Shown here in pieces: positions 44,095 to 54,691 of a stretch of DNA of 64,000 nt. The translations under genes were made by a program, and so were the position numbers. The DNA is taken from contig QRDG01000944.1 of assembly GCA_012064385.1 (NCBI GenBank), positions 124,001 through 188,000 of the forward strand, written 5' to 3'. A model generated the notes under the pieces. The model saw nothing but the letters and a program-made list of their open reading frames with translations, had not been told where the DNA came from and made no database searches. Source of the stretch: Puccinellia tenuiflora. Lineage: Eukaryota > Streptophyta > Magnoliopsida > Poales > Poaceae. Numbering within the stretch: the stretch's first letter is position 1; each line of letters begins with the position of its first letter.

Positions 44095-45012
44095 GGGAAT
44101 ATATTAATATCGAATAGATACCGATTACACCCAGCCTCTGCACCAACAAGGTCGCTGCTGCAAGTCCCCGACACCCGACACACAGAAAACCTGTGCCTAG
44201 AGTCTTCATCGCAACCAAACCTCCTCTCCACCAGCACAAGCTCCGATCACAGCCACCATGACTTTCTTCGCTACTGTCAATATCATGGAAATCTATTTTA
44301 GACATATCACATGACCACGACAAGACAGCGAAGCTTCGCGCCTCGCCCTCATGAAGCATCTCTGGCCATAGATGAGAGCGCGCACGACCGGATCAATTCC
44401 GATCTAGATATCCAAAGACGCCATGCGCCAACCGCGGAGATCTCAGATGCAAAGCCCGGAACACATCGGCAGCTAGATCATGGAGAAGCACATGTAGCAG
44501 ATCGATTGTTTGAAACTCGAAGACCAGCAGGGCCGACCGCCAGACGCCCTCCCTGGCGAAAGAGGAGGCCGCCACCAGCCACAGACCCGTCGACGAGTCG
44601 TCCCCCGCCACCCCCAACCGAAGGAGGCCCGTGAGCCGTCGGGAGGGATAGGCGCGGAAGACTTGCCGGCCACCACCAAACGCGCCCGCGCCGCCGAAGA
44701 TATTGGATTCGCAGCCATCGGGGTCACCCCCGCCATCAGCCGCATCGCCGCAGGTAGCCACGCCTCCGCCGGAGCAGATGCGCCGCCACGCCCCAAGCCC
44801 AGCGCGGCGCCTAGGCCGGCGCCCTCGGCCCGTGCCAAGAGGACCGTGCGAGGGAGCGGAGAGCCCCGCCGCCGCCAGCGCCCGGCCTTCGGCCGGCGAC
44901 GCCGTTCAGCGGCGGCGGGGAGAGGAAGGGGGGAGGGTGGCCGAGGCGAGGGAGGAGCAGGGAGCCGCCGCCGTCGCCCGCGGGGACGAGCGGGGCGGTC
45001 TTAGGTTTCCCC
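44095..45012 (-). mobile_element. Inverted diverged copy of the 19.1-20.4 kb retroelement
   Basis: The minus strand starts 'gaccgccccgctcgtcccc' and ends 'ttaatatattccctttat', matching the element at 19,142-20,442 in the same order but with many substitutions and indels. Both carry the Gly-rich frame opening 'MAT.GDA..GGGDPDGC'. The copy is shorter. I could not find a target duplication. It lies roughly mirror-symmetric to the first copy about the centre of the large inverted duplication. Confidence 0.7.
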
Positions 45013-45142
45013 AACGATAAATACAAACGAGGCCTTATGGCCCGATCAAAGACATCGTTGGCCCACAAGCAAAAATTCAGATATACCGCCTCGTGCACAT
45101 GACCCAGAAATCGCCACCATACCATCTTCCGCAAAGATAGTA

Positions 45143-45236
45143 CTTCCTCCGATCCATAAAAAGTGTTGCCCACTTAATATAAAATTTATACTAACTTAGT
45201 ACAGAATGAGCAACATTTTTTATAAATCGGAGAGAG
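45143..45236. mobile_element. Stowaway MITE, 94 bp
   Basis: TA, 'cttcctccgatccataaaaa' to 'tttttataaatcggagagag', TA. The ends are inverted over about 20 bp with TA on both sides, typical of Tc1/mariner Stowaway. Confidence 0.85.
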
Positions 45237-45238
45237 TA

Positions 45239-45886
45239 CTACTTGTTTACAAGCGTTACTGATTAACAACCACCTCTCTTCGTATTAAAAAGAGAAGACT
45301 AACCTTCTGATGTGTCAAGCTAGCTGCTAGCACTGAAGTGTCTCATGGGGACTAGCAGCTAAGCCTTTGGTACGTGAAAAGGAAGTGCTGCTTGAACGAA
45401 ATTAACCTTAATGGACATCACTCGGCACACGCACACAAAAGTGATGTGCGCTCACATGTTCCATCGGCTCTCAGCGCAGCTGTAGCATCAGGGCATCGGT
45501 GTGGTTGGGAAGGTGATGAAGAGATGTTGACCAAACCTATTGCCTAGCTAGTTCTTCATTTGTTTTCTCTAGAATTAATATGCTTACTAACTGAGCTAAG
45601 TTTCTATCCATGCCTCGACACGCGTCAATATTTTTCATAGTCTTTTCAGATGCAGTATTTATTTTTCTCGAAACGAGCGGCAAAAGTCTCGCACCATCCA
45701 ATTAATTAAGAGAGTTTGAACACAAGATTAAAAGGAAAAAAAAACGGTACAGCCGGACTACTCTTCCGACATGATTTCACCCAAACATTTTGCCCCCGCA
45801 AGAACCCAAAAGTTCCACCTCGTACTTGATCTTAGAAAGGATATAGAGAGCGGCGTTGGGTTTGTTGATGGATTGGCTAGGTCTTC
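45239..45886. other. Intergenic DNA before the CACTA element
   Basis: AT-rich, no domain-bearing frame, no RNA fold recognised. Confidence 0.4.
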
Positions 45887-45889
45887 ATG

Positions 45890-46100
45890 CACTAGTAGAA
45901 AAAAGACCTATTGTCCCGGTTGGTTTGGGGCATTAGTCCCGGTTTCCTAACCGGGACTAGCCAATCGGGACTAATGCTAGTTCCGGTTGGGACACGAACC
46001 GGGACTAATGGGGCAGCACGTGGCACGTCCGGAGGCAGCAGGGCGGAGGGCTTTAGTCCCGGTTCGTAATACGAACCGGGACACTATTGTCCCGTTAGAT
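45890..46100. mobile_element. CACTA transposon terminus with subterminal repeats
   Basis: 'cactagtagaaaaaagacct' starts at 45,890, the terminal sequence of grass CACTA (En/Spm) elements. The preceding 'atg' (45,887-45,889) would be the 3-bp target duplication. The next 200 bp are packed with 'cccggtt'/'aaccggg' repeats in both directions, the sites that CACTA-encoded proteins usually bind. Given the orientation of the two genes, this is the element's 3' end. The opposite end lies outside the window or has been lost. Confidence 0.85.
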
Positions 46101-46451
46101 TTTTTTCACTTTTTTCAGAAATTTTAGAAAATTATTTAAATTTGTAAAATCAATAATGCTTATTCTGTAATTCATAAAAATATGAATAAAATACCAAAAT
46201 GTTCAGAAAAAGAAGACCTATTTGATTATGTCAAATGCATGCATGTTTTAAAAATTTAAATTAAATATTTTTTAGAACTACAAAAATGGCACTACTAGTT
46301 AAATATGGGGAACCACTATTACACATCATCGTCACGAATATATTACACACATCTCATTCGTTGTGCTTGGTCAAACATATTACAAACGGTACATAGTATA
46401 CACTAGTTTCATTCTTATATATATACATCTATTTTACACTAACTATTTAAT

Positions 46452-49400
46452 TTAAACCTTATAGTAGTATTCTCCTTTCGGATCTAGGACCTCTGCATCT
46501 AAGAATCCGGCAATTTCCTCTTGAATTGCTCGTACGCGATCCTGTGGTAGAAGGCCTTCCCGCAACCGTTCGATCTAATTAAAAAGGGTCAATATATATG
46601 AATGAAAATAAACACAATTGATGGCAATAAACTAAAATTATGAATATTGCATACGCACTTCAAGTTGTTCTAAGACTCTGCCCTTCTCACAGCATGTCTG
46701 ACGAATGAACTCGCAGACGTAGTATCCACATAAATGATTTCCACTTCCCTGGCTCAAGCACTTTACGGGAACATAGTTCAATCAAAAAATGGTAATGGTA
46801 TTGAACTAGAATCAAAGAGATGCGCGGATCTAGGTAGTAGTACTTACATTTATTTGTTTAAATGTAAATTCTTTCGCCCAATCACCCCTAGCCTTGGCGG
46901 TGAATCGTTTCCAAGCCCTGCGCAGTAAAGAAAATGAATAAAGGAGTTATATATTAATTACTTGCTATCAGTAAATGAACGGAATGATTTAGTACCATAA
47001 TGATTGAAATTACCTCTGGAGGCATTCCTGCATGTCCGCCCAATCCTCAAGGGGTTTACGTAAGGAGTACATGACTTGTACTACTCCTTTGTCAGGCATA
47101 ATGATTAGCAGAATAAAATGGAAGTTGCGCACGCATAAGTCATCAATTATATACTTAACATCGAGAAATTAAGCGAAATAGAATGTGTAGAAGACAGTAA
47201 CACTTACTTGAAGTTGTAAGAAAATAGTATTTCTCTTTTGGTTTCGTTAAACCATAACGCATTTACCAAGTTATTCTCTGTTTCGATGCAAAAATCTTGG
47301 AGAACTTTTTCATGAACGAAATGTGGGTCAACGAACCCAATGTCATAGATTTGTTCTCTTTTGCATTGGAGAATCTTCATTCTGCATAATTAATATAGTG
47401 ATGAGTAAGATTATAAATGCAATGAACGAGGTGAGCTAGCTAGAGACTTAATTACAGAAATAATACTTACAGACAATAAGCACTGACGATAGCTTTGTCA
47501 AGGACTTCTTGTTGGTATAACTGAAATAATTCAGAAAATTCAATCAGTACCACGCCAGCTCGCCCGTAATGCTCGTTCTTATATCCCACGTAGATCCAAT
47601 TTGCCCCTTCCTTTGAGGTTTTTATGTACCAATTATGCAATCTTCGTATTTTTGTTGATAGTTCTTTGACTAACTCAGGTTTGACGAGAGGATGCCCGGG
47701 CCGGTATTTGTATTTTGAAACTATTTCTTCATGGAATTGTAATTGGTCTAAGTACTGAGCAATAGACAAGTCCTGAGCAGAGGCTGCTTCTTCGTACAGT
47801 GCAACAAACTCAGGATCGATGCCGACCACACGTTTGCTCGACCCCACATCGGTATTGGAAAACACTTTGAGCGGGGGGCACGATTGTTTTTGCTGTTCTC
47901 CGAGCTGGGCAACTGATTTCCGGCTTGCACTACCATTCTTCGACCGCCGCTTATTTGCCTCAACCGACTTGAGAATAGAGCGCTCATAGTCTGATGTCAG
48001 CTTTGGCGGGGGTTGTTCAAGGTTCTTCAACATTTCCAAGACGGCGGCTTTTTCTTCTGGGGTGGCGGGGAACTCTTTCGGCTTCTTTTTCTTCAAGTTA
48101 GCAAACTACTGATCCGTTTGGGCTTTTACGATCGCCTTATTTTCCTCCACCGTACAGTCGTAAGGTCTCTTGGGAAGATTCTTATGAGGTACTTTTGGGA
48201 GGGGTGACCTTCTATGTTTCAGTGATCGGTTACCACTCCTCGTAGTACCAGCAGCAGTGGTACGTTGAGCCTGACGCGGCGGCGGAGACGGCTGCTCTGG
48301 AGACTGGTGAGGCGGCGGAGACGGCGCGTGAGGCGGCGACGACGGCGAAGAGGACTGTTGCGCTGGAGAGTGGTGAGGCGGCGGTGGTGGAGAGGACTGT
48401 TGCGTTGGAGACTGGTGAGGAGTCGATGGCCTTGGGGGCCAGTTTGTAAGCACGATGAATTACTTTGGCCATAGAATGGTCCCTTTCCTGTCTTCTCCAA
48501 GTTCAACCACCTCCCCATCTTCACCTGCAGGATGGTCCAGCTTCAGCTCCTCAAATCCTTTACTAACTTCATCCACCCCGACAACAGCGTAGCCATGAGG
48601 AACCGGGGAGCAATGGAAAGTTGGTGTAGGTCCAATTGGTACGGCATAGCCGACCGCCACCTTCATGGTTAAGTTCACCACTTTCAAATGTAGCTCACAA
48701 GGTGTGCTCTCCGTGATATCGTCCACTGGGTAGCGACGAAGAGGATCCGCCATCTGTACATCATCATCACCAGCCGGGACCATGCTCGAAGCCACGCTGC
48801 TTTTCCGATATGATGGGTCGGTAGCATCAACTGCAGCTTCTACAATGTGCCGCTGAGATTGGCTGCCAGTGCCTTGCTGGCTAAGTACGTTAATTTGATC
48901 CTGCTGCCGCTTCATTTGTTCTTCTATATTACGGAACCGGTCTGCAGCAGCGCGTGCTTCCATTGCCTCCCTTTCCTTTCTCCTCAGATGACTTCTATCG
49001 GGAAATATTTTCGTTTCCACGGGAAACCCATGTGCCCACGGCTTGGAGCCTGGGGTGCCTCGTGTTCGTCCTTCGTGTTCTTTATTCCCAAGGGCGCGTG
49101 CAAGCTCGTCATTCTCTCTATCAGGACGGAACCGTCCCTCTTCAACATCCTTTACTGGTTTCCTAATGTCTTCGATGGGTAGTAGGGGATTATTCTTGTG
49201 TCTTCTGGTATATATGCACTTTCCTTCTGCGTCCAATGTGCCCCCATGCCCATAAAACCAATTTCTTGACCGTTCGATCCATCCTTCTTTTATAGGCTCT
49301 GGAACGATCCCTTTATCCAGCAGGTCGGCCTCAAGTTTATCCCACTTAGGCATGGAACAGGCGTAGCCACCAGGCCCCATAGTATGGTGGTACTTCTTTT

Positions 49401-50280
49401 TAGCAGCATTTGCCTTGTTTATTGCAGACTTTAACTGAGCTTGCTCCGATTTCTTGTACGTCACAAAATCTTCCCAGTAGTCTCTTATCTTCTCATACCC
49501 GTGATCGAAATCCGGAGTTTTATCTTTGAAGATAAAGTCGGTGTACAATCTTCTCTTAAATTTGTTGAATAGCTCGGCCATCTTCTTAAGAGCCCACGCT
49601 TTGATTTTATCTTCTAGAGCTTTTTTTTGGGCAGCCATCTCCTCCTCATCTGGCTCCCCCTTCTCTGGATCCACCTCTGGCAACGGCAAGGTGAAATTAA
49701 CCATGACCTTTTCAAAAAGGCGTTTTTTGCCTGTGGGGCCGATCCAGCTAACTTCAGGATCCCTTGGCTTTTTCCATTCTCGGACGGTGATCGGGACGTA
49801 GTCCCTAACAACAACACCGCATTGCTTCACAAATTTTTTTCTAACATCAATTGGAGCGATGGGTTCGCCGTCTGCAGCGACTTCTTCGATCTTGTACCGG
49901 AGATGGTCCTCCAACTTTTTGTTTGGGCCTCGTTTCGTCCTCACAGAGGATTTGCTCGATCCGGATGGCTAAAAGAAGGAAGACCGTTAATATGTGTATA
50001 TAGAAAACAGAGGCTAAATTAATTAATATAAATATATATGAACCTCGTCGGAGTTTGTAATAATCAATGTTGCACCGGAGCCGCCGGCTTCTGCCTTGTC
50101 GGCTTCTCCCTCATCGGAGAAGCCAAGTTCGGCCTCTTCCTAGACGTTGGAGACGCCGTCTCCTCGGTTGAGAGACTCATCCCCCTCACCGGAGTCGTTC
50201 AGAAAGTGACTTGCGTCATCCTCGCCGCGGATCATATCCTGGAGGATATTTTCCACATTTTCGTCTCTGCCGTGTGGTTC
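46452..50280 (-). pseudogene. CACTA ORF2: TNPA-like protein fused to a Ulp1/C48 protease-like domain, decayed
   Basis: Minus-strand exons run from about 50,280 to 46,452. The first part ('MRTKRGPNKKLEDHLRYKIE', 'RSRNWFYGHGGTLD', 'RENDELARALGN') is the TNPA/En-Spm-like region. A DUF8039-like stretch follows ('PCELHLKVVNLTMKVAVGYA'), then a Pro/Ser/Gln linker and a Ulp1-type C48 protease module with 'FHFILLIIM' (His) and 'GNHLCGYYVCEF' (Cys). The third catalytic residue, Asp in the usual 'LDSLR', is Tyr here ('VMYSLR'). In-frame stops occur near 50,150 (TAG), at 48,460 (TAA) and at 48,106 (TAG). A later exon encodes 'RLREGLLPQDRVRAIQEE' and ends at 46,452. It probably assisted transposition, but it is dead here. 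Confidence 0.8.
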
Positions 50281-51259
50281 CATAGTTTCTGCAAAGTACG
50301 AAAGTTATTTTCGGAGCCGTCTCTGCCGTGTCGTTCAGAAAACTTGTAGGAATAGAATGGTACTAGAAGGAAAGGCGCGCGTTGCTGCGCCCATTGTTTC
50401 TAAGCGTCGTCATGGTGATATATATGACAAATAATTCAGCATTTGATCTTGTCTAAAACGGAACAAAATTGAATTGTAGTAATAATATGACACCTACGAA
50501 ATAGGAATCATTAACTAACTACACATTTCGATATCATTGTACTTCACATGAACATCACTTGAGCAAAATTGTACACAGCTCCAATTACACAGTGCACCGA
50601 TTAAAAACATCACAGTATACAATTCTATCAATTCATACAAATAGTTCTATCAATTCCATCAATTCATACAAATAATTCTATCAATTCCATCAATTCATAC
50701 AAAACTGTATCAAATCCAATTGTATCGTAAATATATAAATAAATAACTGTATCAAATCCAATTCTATCATACAAATAAATTTGAAGCCTAAAATTATTGG
50801 ATTTTGGATAAATATTTATTATACAAATATGAAGCCTAAATCATAATAATATGAAGCCTAAGTAAATATTTATCATAAATAAATATTTATCATACAAATA
50901 TGAAGCCTAAAATCATAAATAAATATGAAGCCTAAATAAATTACACCCATCATAAATTCCCCATTATTTTAACTAACCCTAAATTTCAAAACTAACCCTA
51001 ATTTCTAATTAGCATTTCTGTCCAAAAATGTACCTAAATCTAATTTCAAAAATCTACCTAAAATCTAAATTCTAAATCTACCTAAATCTGTCCAAATCTG
51101 AATTCTAAATCTCATTTTTAATTTTGCATTGCATTTTAAATCTGATTCTAAATTTCCTAAATTTCCTAACCCTAACACTGACACTAACTAAATTTCTGCA
51201 AGAAATTTCCTAAACCTAGCTAACACTAACCCTAGCTAACACTAACTAAATTTCTACAA
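50281..51259. other. AT-rich intron or spacer of the CACTA element
   Basis: It contains tandem-like 'tatcaattccatcaattcatacaaa' phrases (50.62-50.70 kb) and 'aaatatgaagcctaa' phrases (50.83-50.94 kb). No coding domain. On the minus strand it probably separates a GC-rich leader exon from ORF2. Confidence 0.5.
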
Positions 51260-51660
51260 GACTTACCTGCAGAGGAGGACCGGCCGGCCACGGCTACCGG
51301 GCAGGAAGGCAGAGGAGGAGCGTCGGTGACCGATCGAGCAGGGAGGCGGAGGAGGAGCGTCGGTGACCGGGCAGGGAGGCGGAGGAGGAGCGTCGGTGAC
51401 CGAGCAGGGAGGCGGAGGAGGAGTGTCCGACGGCCCGGCGGCGGCGCGTGGAGGCCGACGGAGGAGGCGAGGCCGGAGGAGCGGCCGGGGGAGGAGGCCG
51501 GCCGAGGAGCGGAGTGGCCGACGGAGGAGGCTCGCGCGTGGCGGAGGAGCTCGGACGGCGGAGCGGAGCAGCCTGACGGCGTCGAGGGCGCGGCGGAGCA
51601 GCCTGTACCTTAGCGAAATGAGGAATTGGGGGAAGAAGAAGAGGCCGGCCGATTTAAAGT
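51260..51660 (-). other. GC-rich leader exon region of CACTA ORF2, with tandem 30-36 bp repeats
   Basis: 'ggaggcggaggaggagcgtc' plus 'ggtgaccg' recurs three to four times (51,306-51,425). On the minus strand the frame is open for 142 codons (Pro/Arg-rich), but composition explains that. Its position next to subterminal-type repeats suggests the promoter-proximal exon of a CACTA gene. Confidence 0.45.
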
Positions 51661-51875
51661 AAAGACCTTTAGGTCCGGTTGGTACCCCCAACCGGGACCA
51701 AAGGGTCTTTAGGCCCGGTTGGAGGCACCAACCGGGACTATAGGCCTACCCTTTAGTCCCGGTTGGGGGTACCAACCGGACCTAAAGGTCATTTTCGGCG
51801 GCACCGAAAAGGCGCGCGCCAAAATGACCTTTAGGTCCGGTTGGTAATACGAACCGGACCTAAAGACCTTTTGGA
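51661..51875. repeat. CACTA subterminal-type inverted repeats
   Basis: 'tttaggtccggttggtaccc' and 'aaccgggaccaaagggtctt' alternate in both orientations, forming short stems. The motif matches that at 45,890-46,100. It may be the other subterminal region of a smaller CACTA element (about 6 kb), which would make the TNP2 gene to the right part of a second element. No 'tctactagtg' end was found to settle this. Confidence 0.65.
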
Positions 51876-52397
51876 AATTAAGTTTTTCAGAATTGTAATA
51901 AACTTATAAATTCAATATCTTTTGATCTGTTTATCAGAAAAATGCAAATAATATATCAAATTGTTCATAAAAATGTAATCTATATATTTATTACAAATCC
52001 ATTTTTGTTTGAGATTAGAGGTGAATTCATTTAAGTAAAAAATTTGGAATTTGAACTTAATTAAGTCATTAAACTTATAAATTCAATATCTTTTCATATG
52101 TTTATCAGAAAAAATGCAATTAATATATCAAATTGTTCATAAAAATGTAATCTATCTATTTTATGACTAATTAATTTTTTTGAGATTATAGGTGAATTCA
52201 TTTAATTACAAAATTTGGAATTTGAACTCCATTAAGTCATTAATTAATTTTATAAATTCAATATCTTTTCATCTGTTTGTCAGAAAAATGCAAGTAAAAT
52301 ATCAAATTGTTGATAAAAATGTAATCTATCTATTTATATAATTTATATATATTCATTTAATTATATAATTTATAATTGTTGATAAAAATTATATATA
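51876..52397. repeat. AT-rich stretch with repeated phrases
   Basis: 'aaattcaatatcttttgat' and 'atatcaaattgttcataaaa' recur about every 170-190 bp, three times. Non-coding. Confidence 0.6.
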
Positions 52398-53870
52398 TTC
52401 AGCTGGAAATGGGTAAAATTTGAACTGCAGGTGCATCGTAGTTTGCTCATGATTTTTTGGAAAAGTCATTTTTAGGTACACAACTACCTATTTCATCAGA
52501 GATATACAAAGATTTTCTCAATATTCAACCCCTAGCTATGAACGGTCGTGCCCGCCGTCTTGACTTTTTCCTGAAACCGGCATAGAAAATTCTACAAAAT
52601 TCACAAAAAATCAAAGTGGTGTAAGACCTTCGCGTGGTGTCATTATATATGACCTAGTATCCACCAAAAATAATATACTTGGAATACCAAAGTTCTGTTG
52701 AAAATGTTTTCAAAGAAACGAGCTATCTCCTACGAACATTCTAGGGTTTCGGGCCAAATGACGGGTGTTTCGGCCACATCCATGGCATAGTTTGCTAAAA
52801 TGTGCCTATATTCCACACAAACATGCATCTTGGAAGCATGAACAATGTTTACGGAGGAAGTTTTCATATTTATTAGAAAAAAATACCATTTTCCATTTTT
52901 CGAGTGCGAAAAATGGGTTTTTTTGTGAAACAGCAACCACAAATATGTTGCAAAAATTGGGACATGCATTTTTTAAGTACACTAGACCATGTTAGGTTCA
53001 CAAATAACCAAAGTGTTGGCTGTGAAAAAGTTTCCATGCTCCTCTTTTGAAAATGACAAATTCCTGCCGATTCAGCTGGAAACGGGTAAAATTTGAACTG
53101 CGGGTGCATCGTAGTTTGCTCATGATTTTTGGGAAAAATCATTTTTAGGTACACAACTACCTATTTCATCAGAGATATACAAAGATTTTCTCAATATTCA
53201 ACACCTAGCTACGAACGGTCGTGCCCGCCGTCTTGACTTTTTCCTGAAACCGGCATAGAAAATTCTACAAAATTCAAAAAAAATCAAAATGGTGTAAGAC
53301 CTTCGCGTGGTGTCATTATATATGACCTAGTATCCACCAAAAATAATAGACTTGGAATACCAAAGTTCTGTTGAAAATGTTTTCAAAGAAACGAGCTATC
53401 TCCTACGAACATTCTAGGGTTTCGGGCCAAATGACGGGTGTTTCGGCCACATCCATGGCATAGTTTGCTAAAATGTGCCCATATTCCACACAAACATGCA
53501 TCTTGGAAGCATGAACAATGTTTACGCAGGAAGTTTTCATATTTATTAGGAAAAAATACCATTTTCCATTTTTCGAGTGCGAAAAATGGGTTTTTTTGTG
53601 AAGCAGCAACCACAAATATGTTGCAAAAATTGGGACATGCATTTTTTAAGTACACTAGACCATGTTAGGTTCACAAATAACCAAAGTGTTGGCTGTGAAA
53701 AGGTTTCCATGCTCCTCTTTTGAAAATGACAAATTCCTGCCGATTCAGCTGGAACCAGGTAAAATTTGAACTGCGGGTGCATCGTAGTTTGCTCATGATT
53801 TTTGGGAAAAATCATTTTTAGGTACACAACTACCTATTTCATCAGAGATATACAAAGATTTCTTTTGAGC
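52398..53870. repeat. Large tandem repeat, unit about 673 bp, about 2.2 copies
   Basis: 'attcagctggaa' begins copies at about 52,398, 53,071 and 53,744, each followed by the same order of phrases ('catcagagatatacaaagat', 'cctacgaacattctagggtt', 'gggacatgcattttttaagt'). The two full copies differ at only a few bases. The third breaks off at 'atacaaagattt'. There is no open frame of interest. It lies between the two CACTA gene regions. Confidence 0.92.
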
Positions 53871-54009
53871 GCTTGTGAGCCGTTGGATCAACACTCCCAC
53901 CACCACCACCACCACCACTCCCATCTCATCCACAGGTACACTAGCTTTCTAATCGCCTATAAATAGCGGTGTCCCTTCAGCGAACGGCACACAACGAACG
54001 TCTACCTTT

Positions 54010-54200
54010 GCCACCGAATCCAATGGTTGGATTTAGCCTACCTGCTGGCATGTTCCCTGGCATTATTGTGTTTGTCCTTGTTCACCGACCAGCCATTGGA
54101 GCCACCTCCTGTAGGTCGGTGAATAAGGACAACACAACGACGCTGTTGGAAACACAAGCCCTCAGGTAGGTTGAATCCAACCACCGGATTAGGGTGACGC
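54010..54200. repeat. Imperfect fold-back of about 190 bp (hairpin)
   Basis: Left arm 54,010-54,091 and right arm 54,112-54,200 are complementary with bulges. 'tttgtccttgttcaccgacc' pairs with 'ggtcggtgaataaggacaa', and 'ccaatggttggatttagcct' with 'aggttgaatccaaccaccgg'. The loop is about 20 nt. Size and pairing resemble a plant miRNA precursor or a small MITE. No flanking target duplication was recognised. Confidence 0.65.
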
Positions 54201-54691
54201 AATGATGAATTGCCGAGCCGTTCTAGAAATCATTCAGTTCATCGACCGAATACAAATCAAACGGTTTCACCTGCATACGCCCTACGGTGCATTTGATATG
54301 CGGGCACTCTCTAGCCACAGTAGGGTTGTATGCAGGTGATACCGTGTGTTTTGTTCTATCTAGAAATCCTTCAGTTCATCGACCGAATACGGTTTGTATG
54401 CAGGTGATACCGTGTGTTTTGTATACGAACTTCTCACCAGTTTTTGTTGCAGTAGAAAGAGTGTAATGCATTTGACAACACTCACACATAAAAAGGTTTT
54501 TAGAACACTCATACATAAATTGTTTTATATATTATTACACTCATACTTAGATCATGATCGCTTCTTCGGCCGTAACCATGGAGTTTATTCATTATGTAAC
54601 GGGATGCTTGGGTCAGTTTTTACTGTGAAGGGCGGAATTTCATCAAACTTATTATAGTATGCTGACATGTCTATCTTGTCCTAGACTCCCA
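54201..54691. repeat. Short direct repeats downstream of the TNP2 relic
   Basis: 'cttcagttcatcgaccgaat' (with a variant) occurs at about 54,230 and 54,368, and 'tgtatgcaggtgataccgtg' at about 54,328 and 54,395. Non-coding. Confidence 0.6.

Noticed and set aside
51263..51691. 142-codon Pro/Arg-rich minus-strand gene
   Set aside because: The frame follows from 30-36 bp GC-rich repeats; at most it is a leader exon of the CACTA gene.
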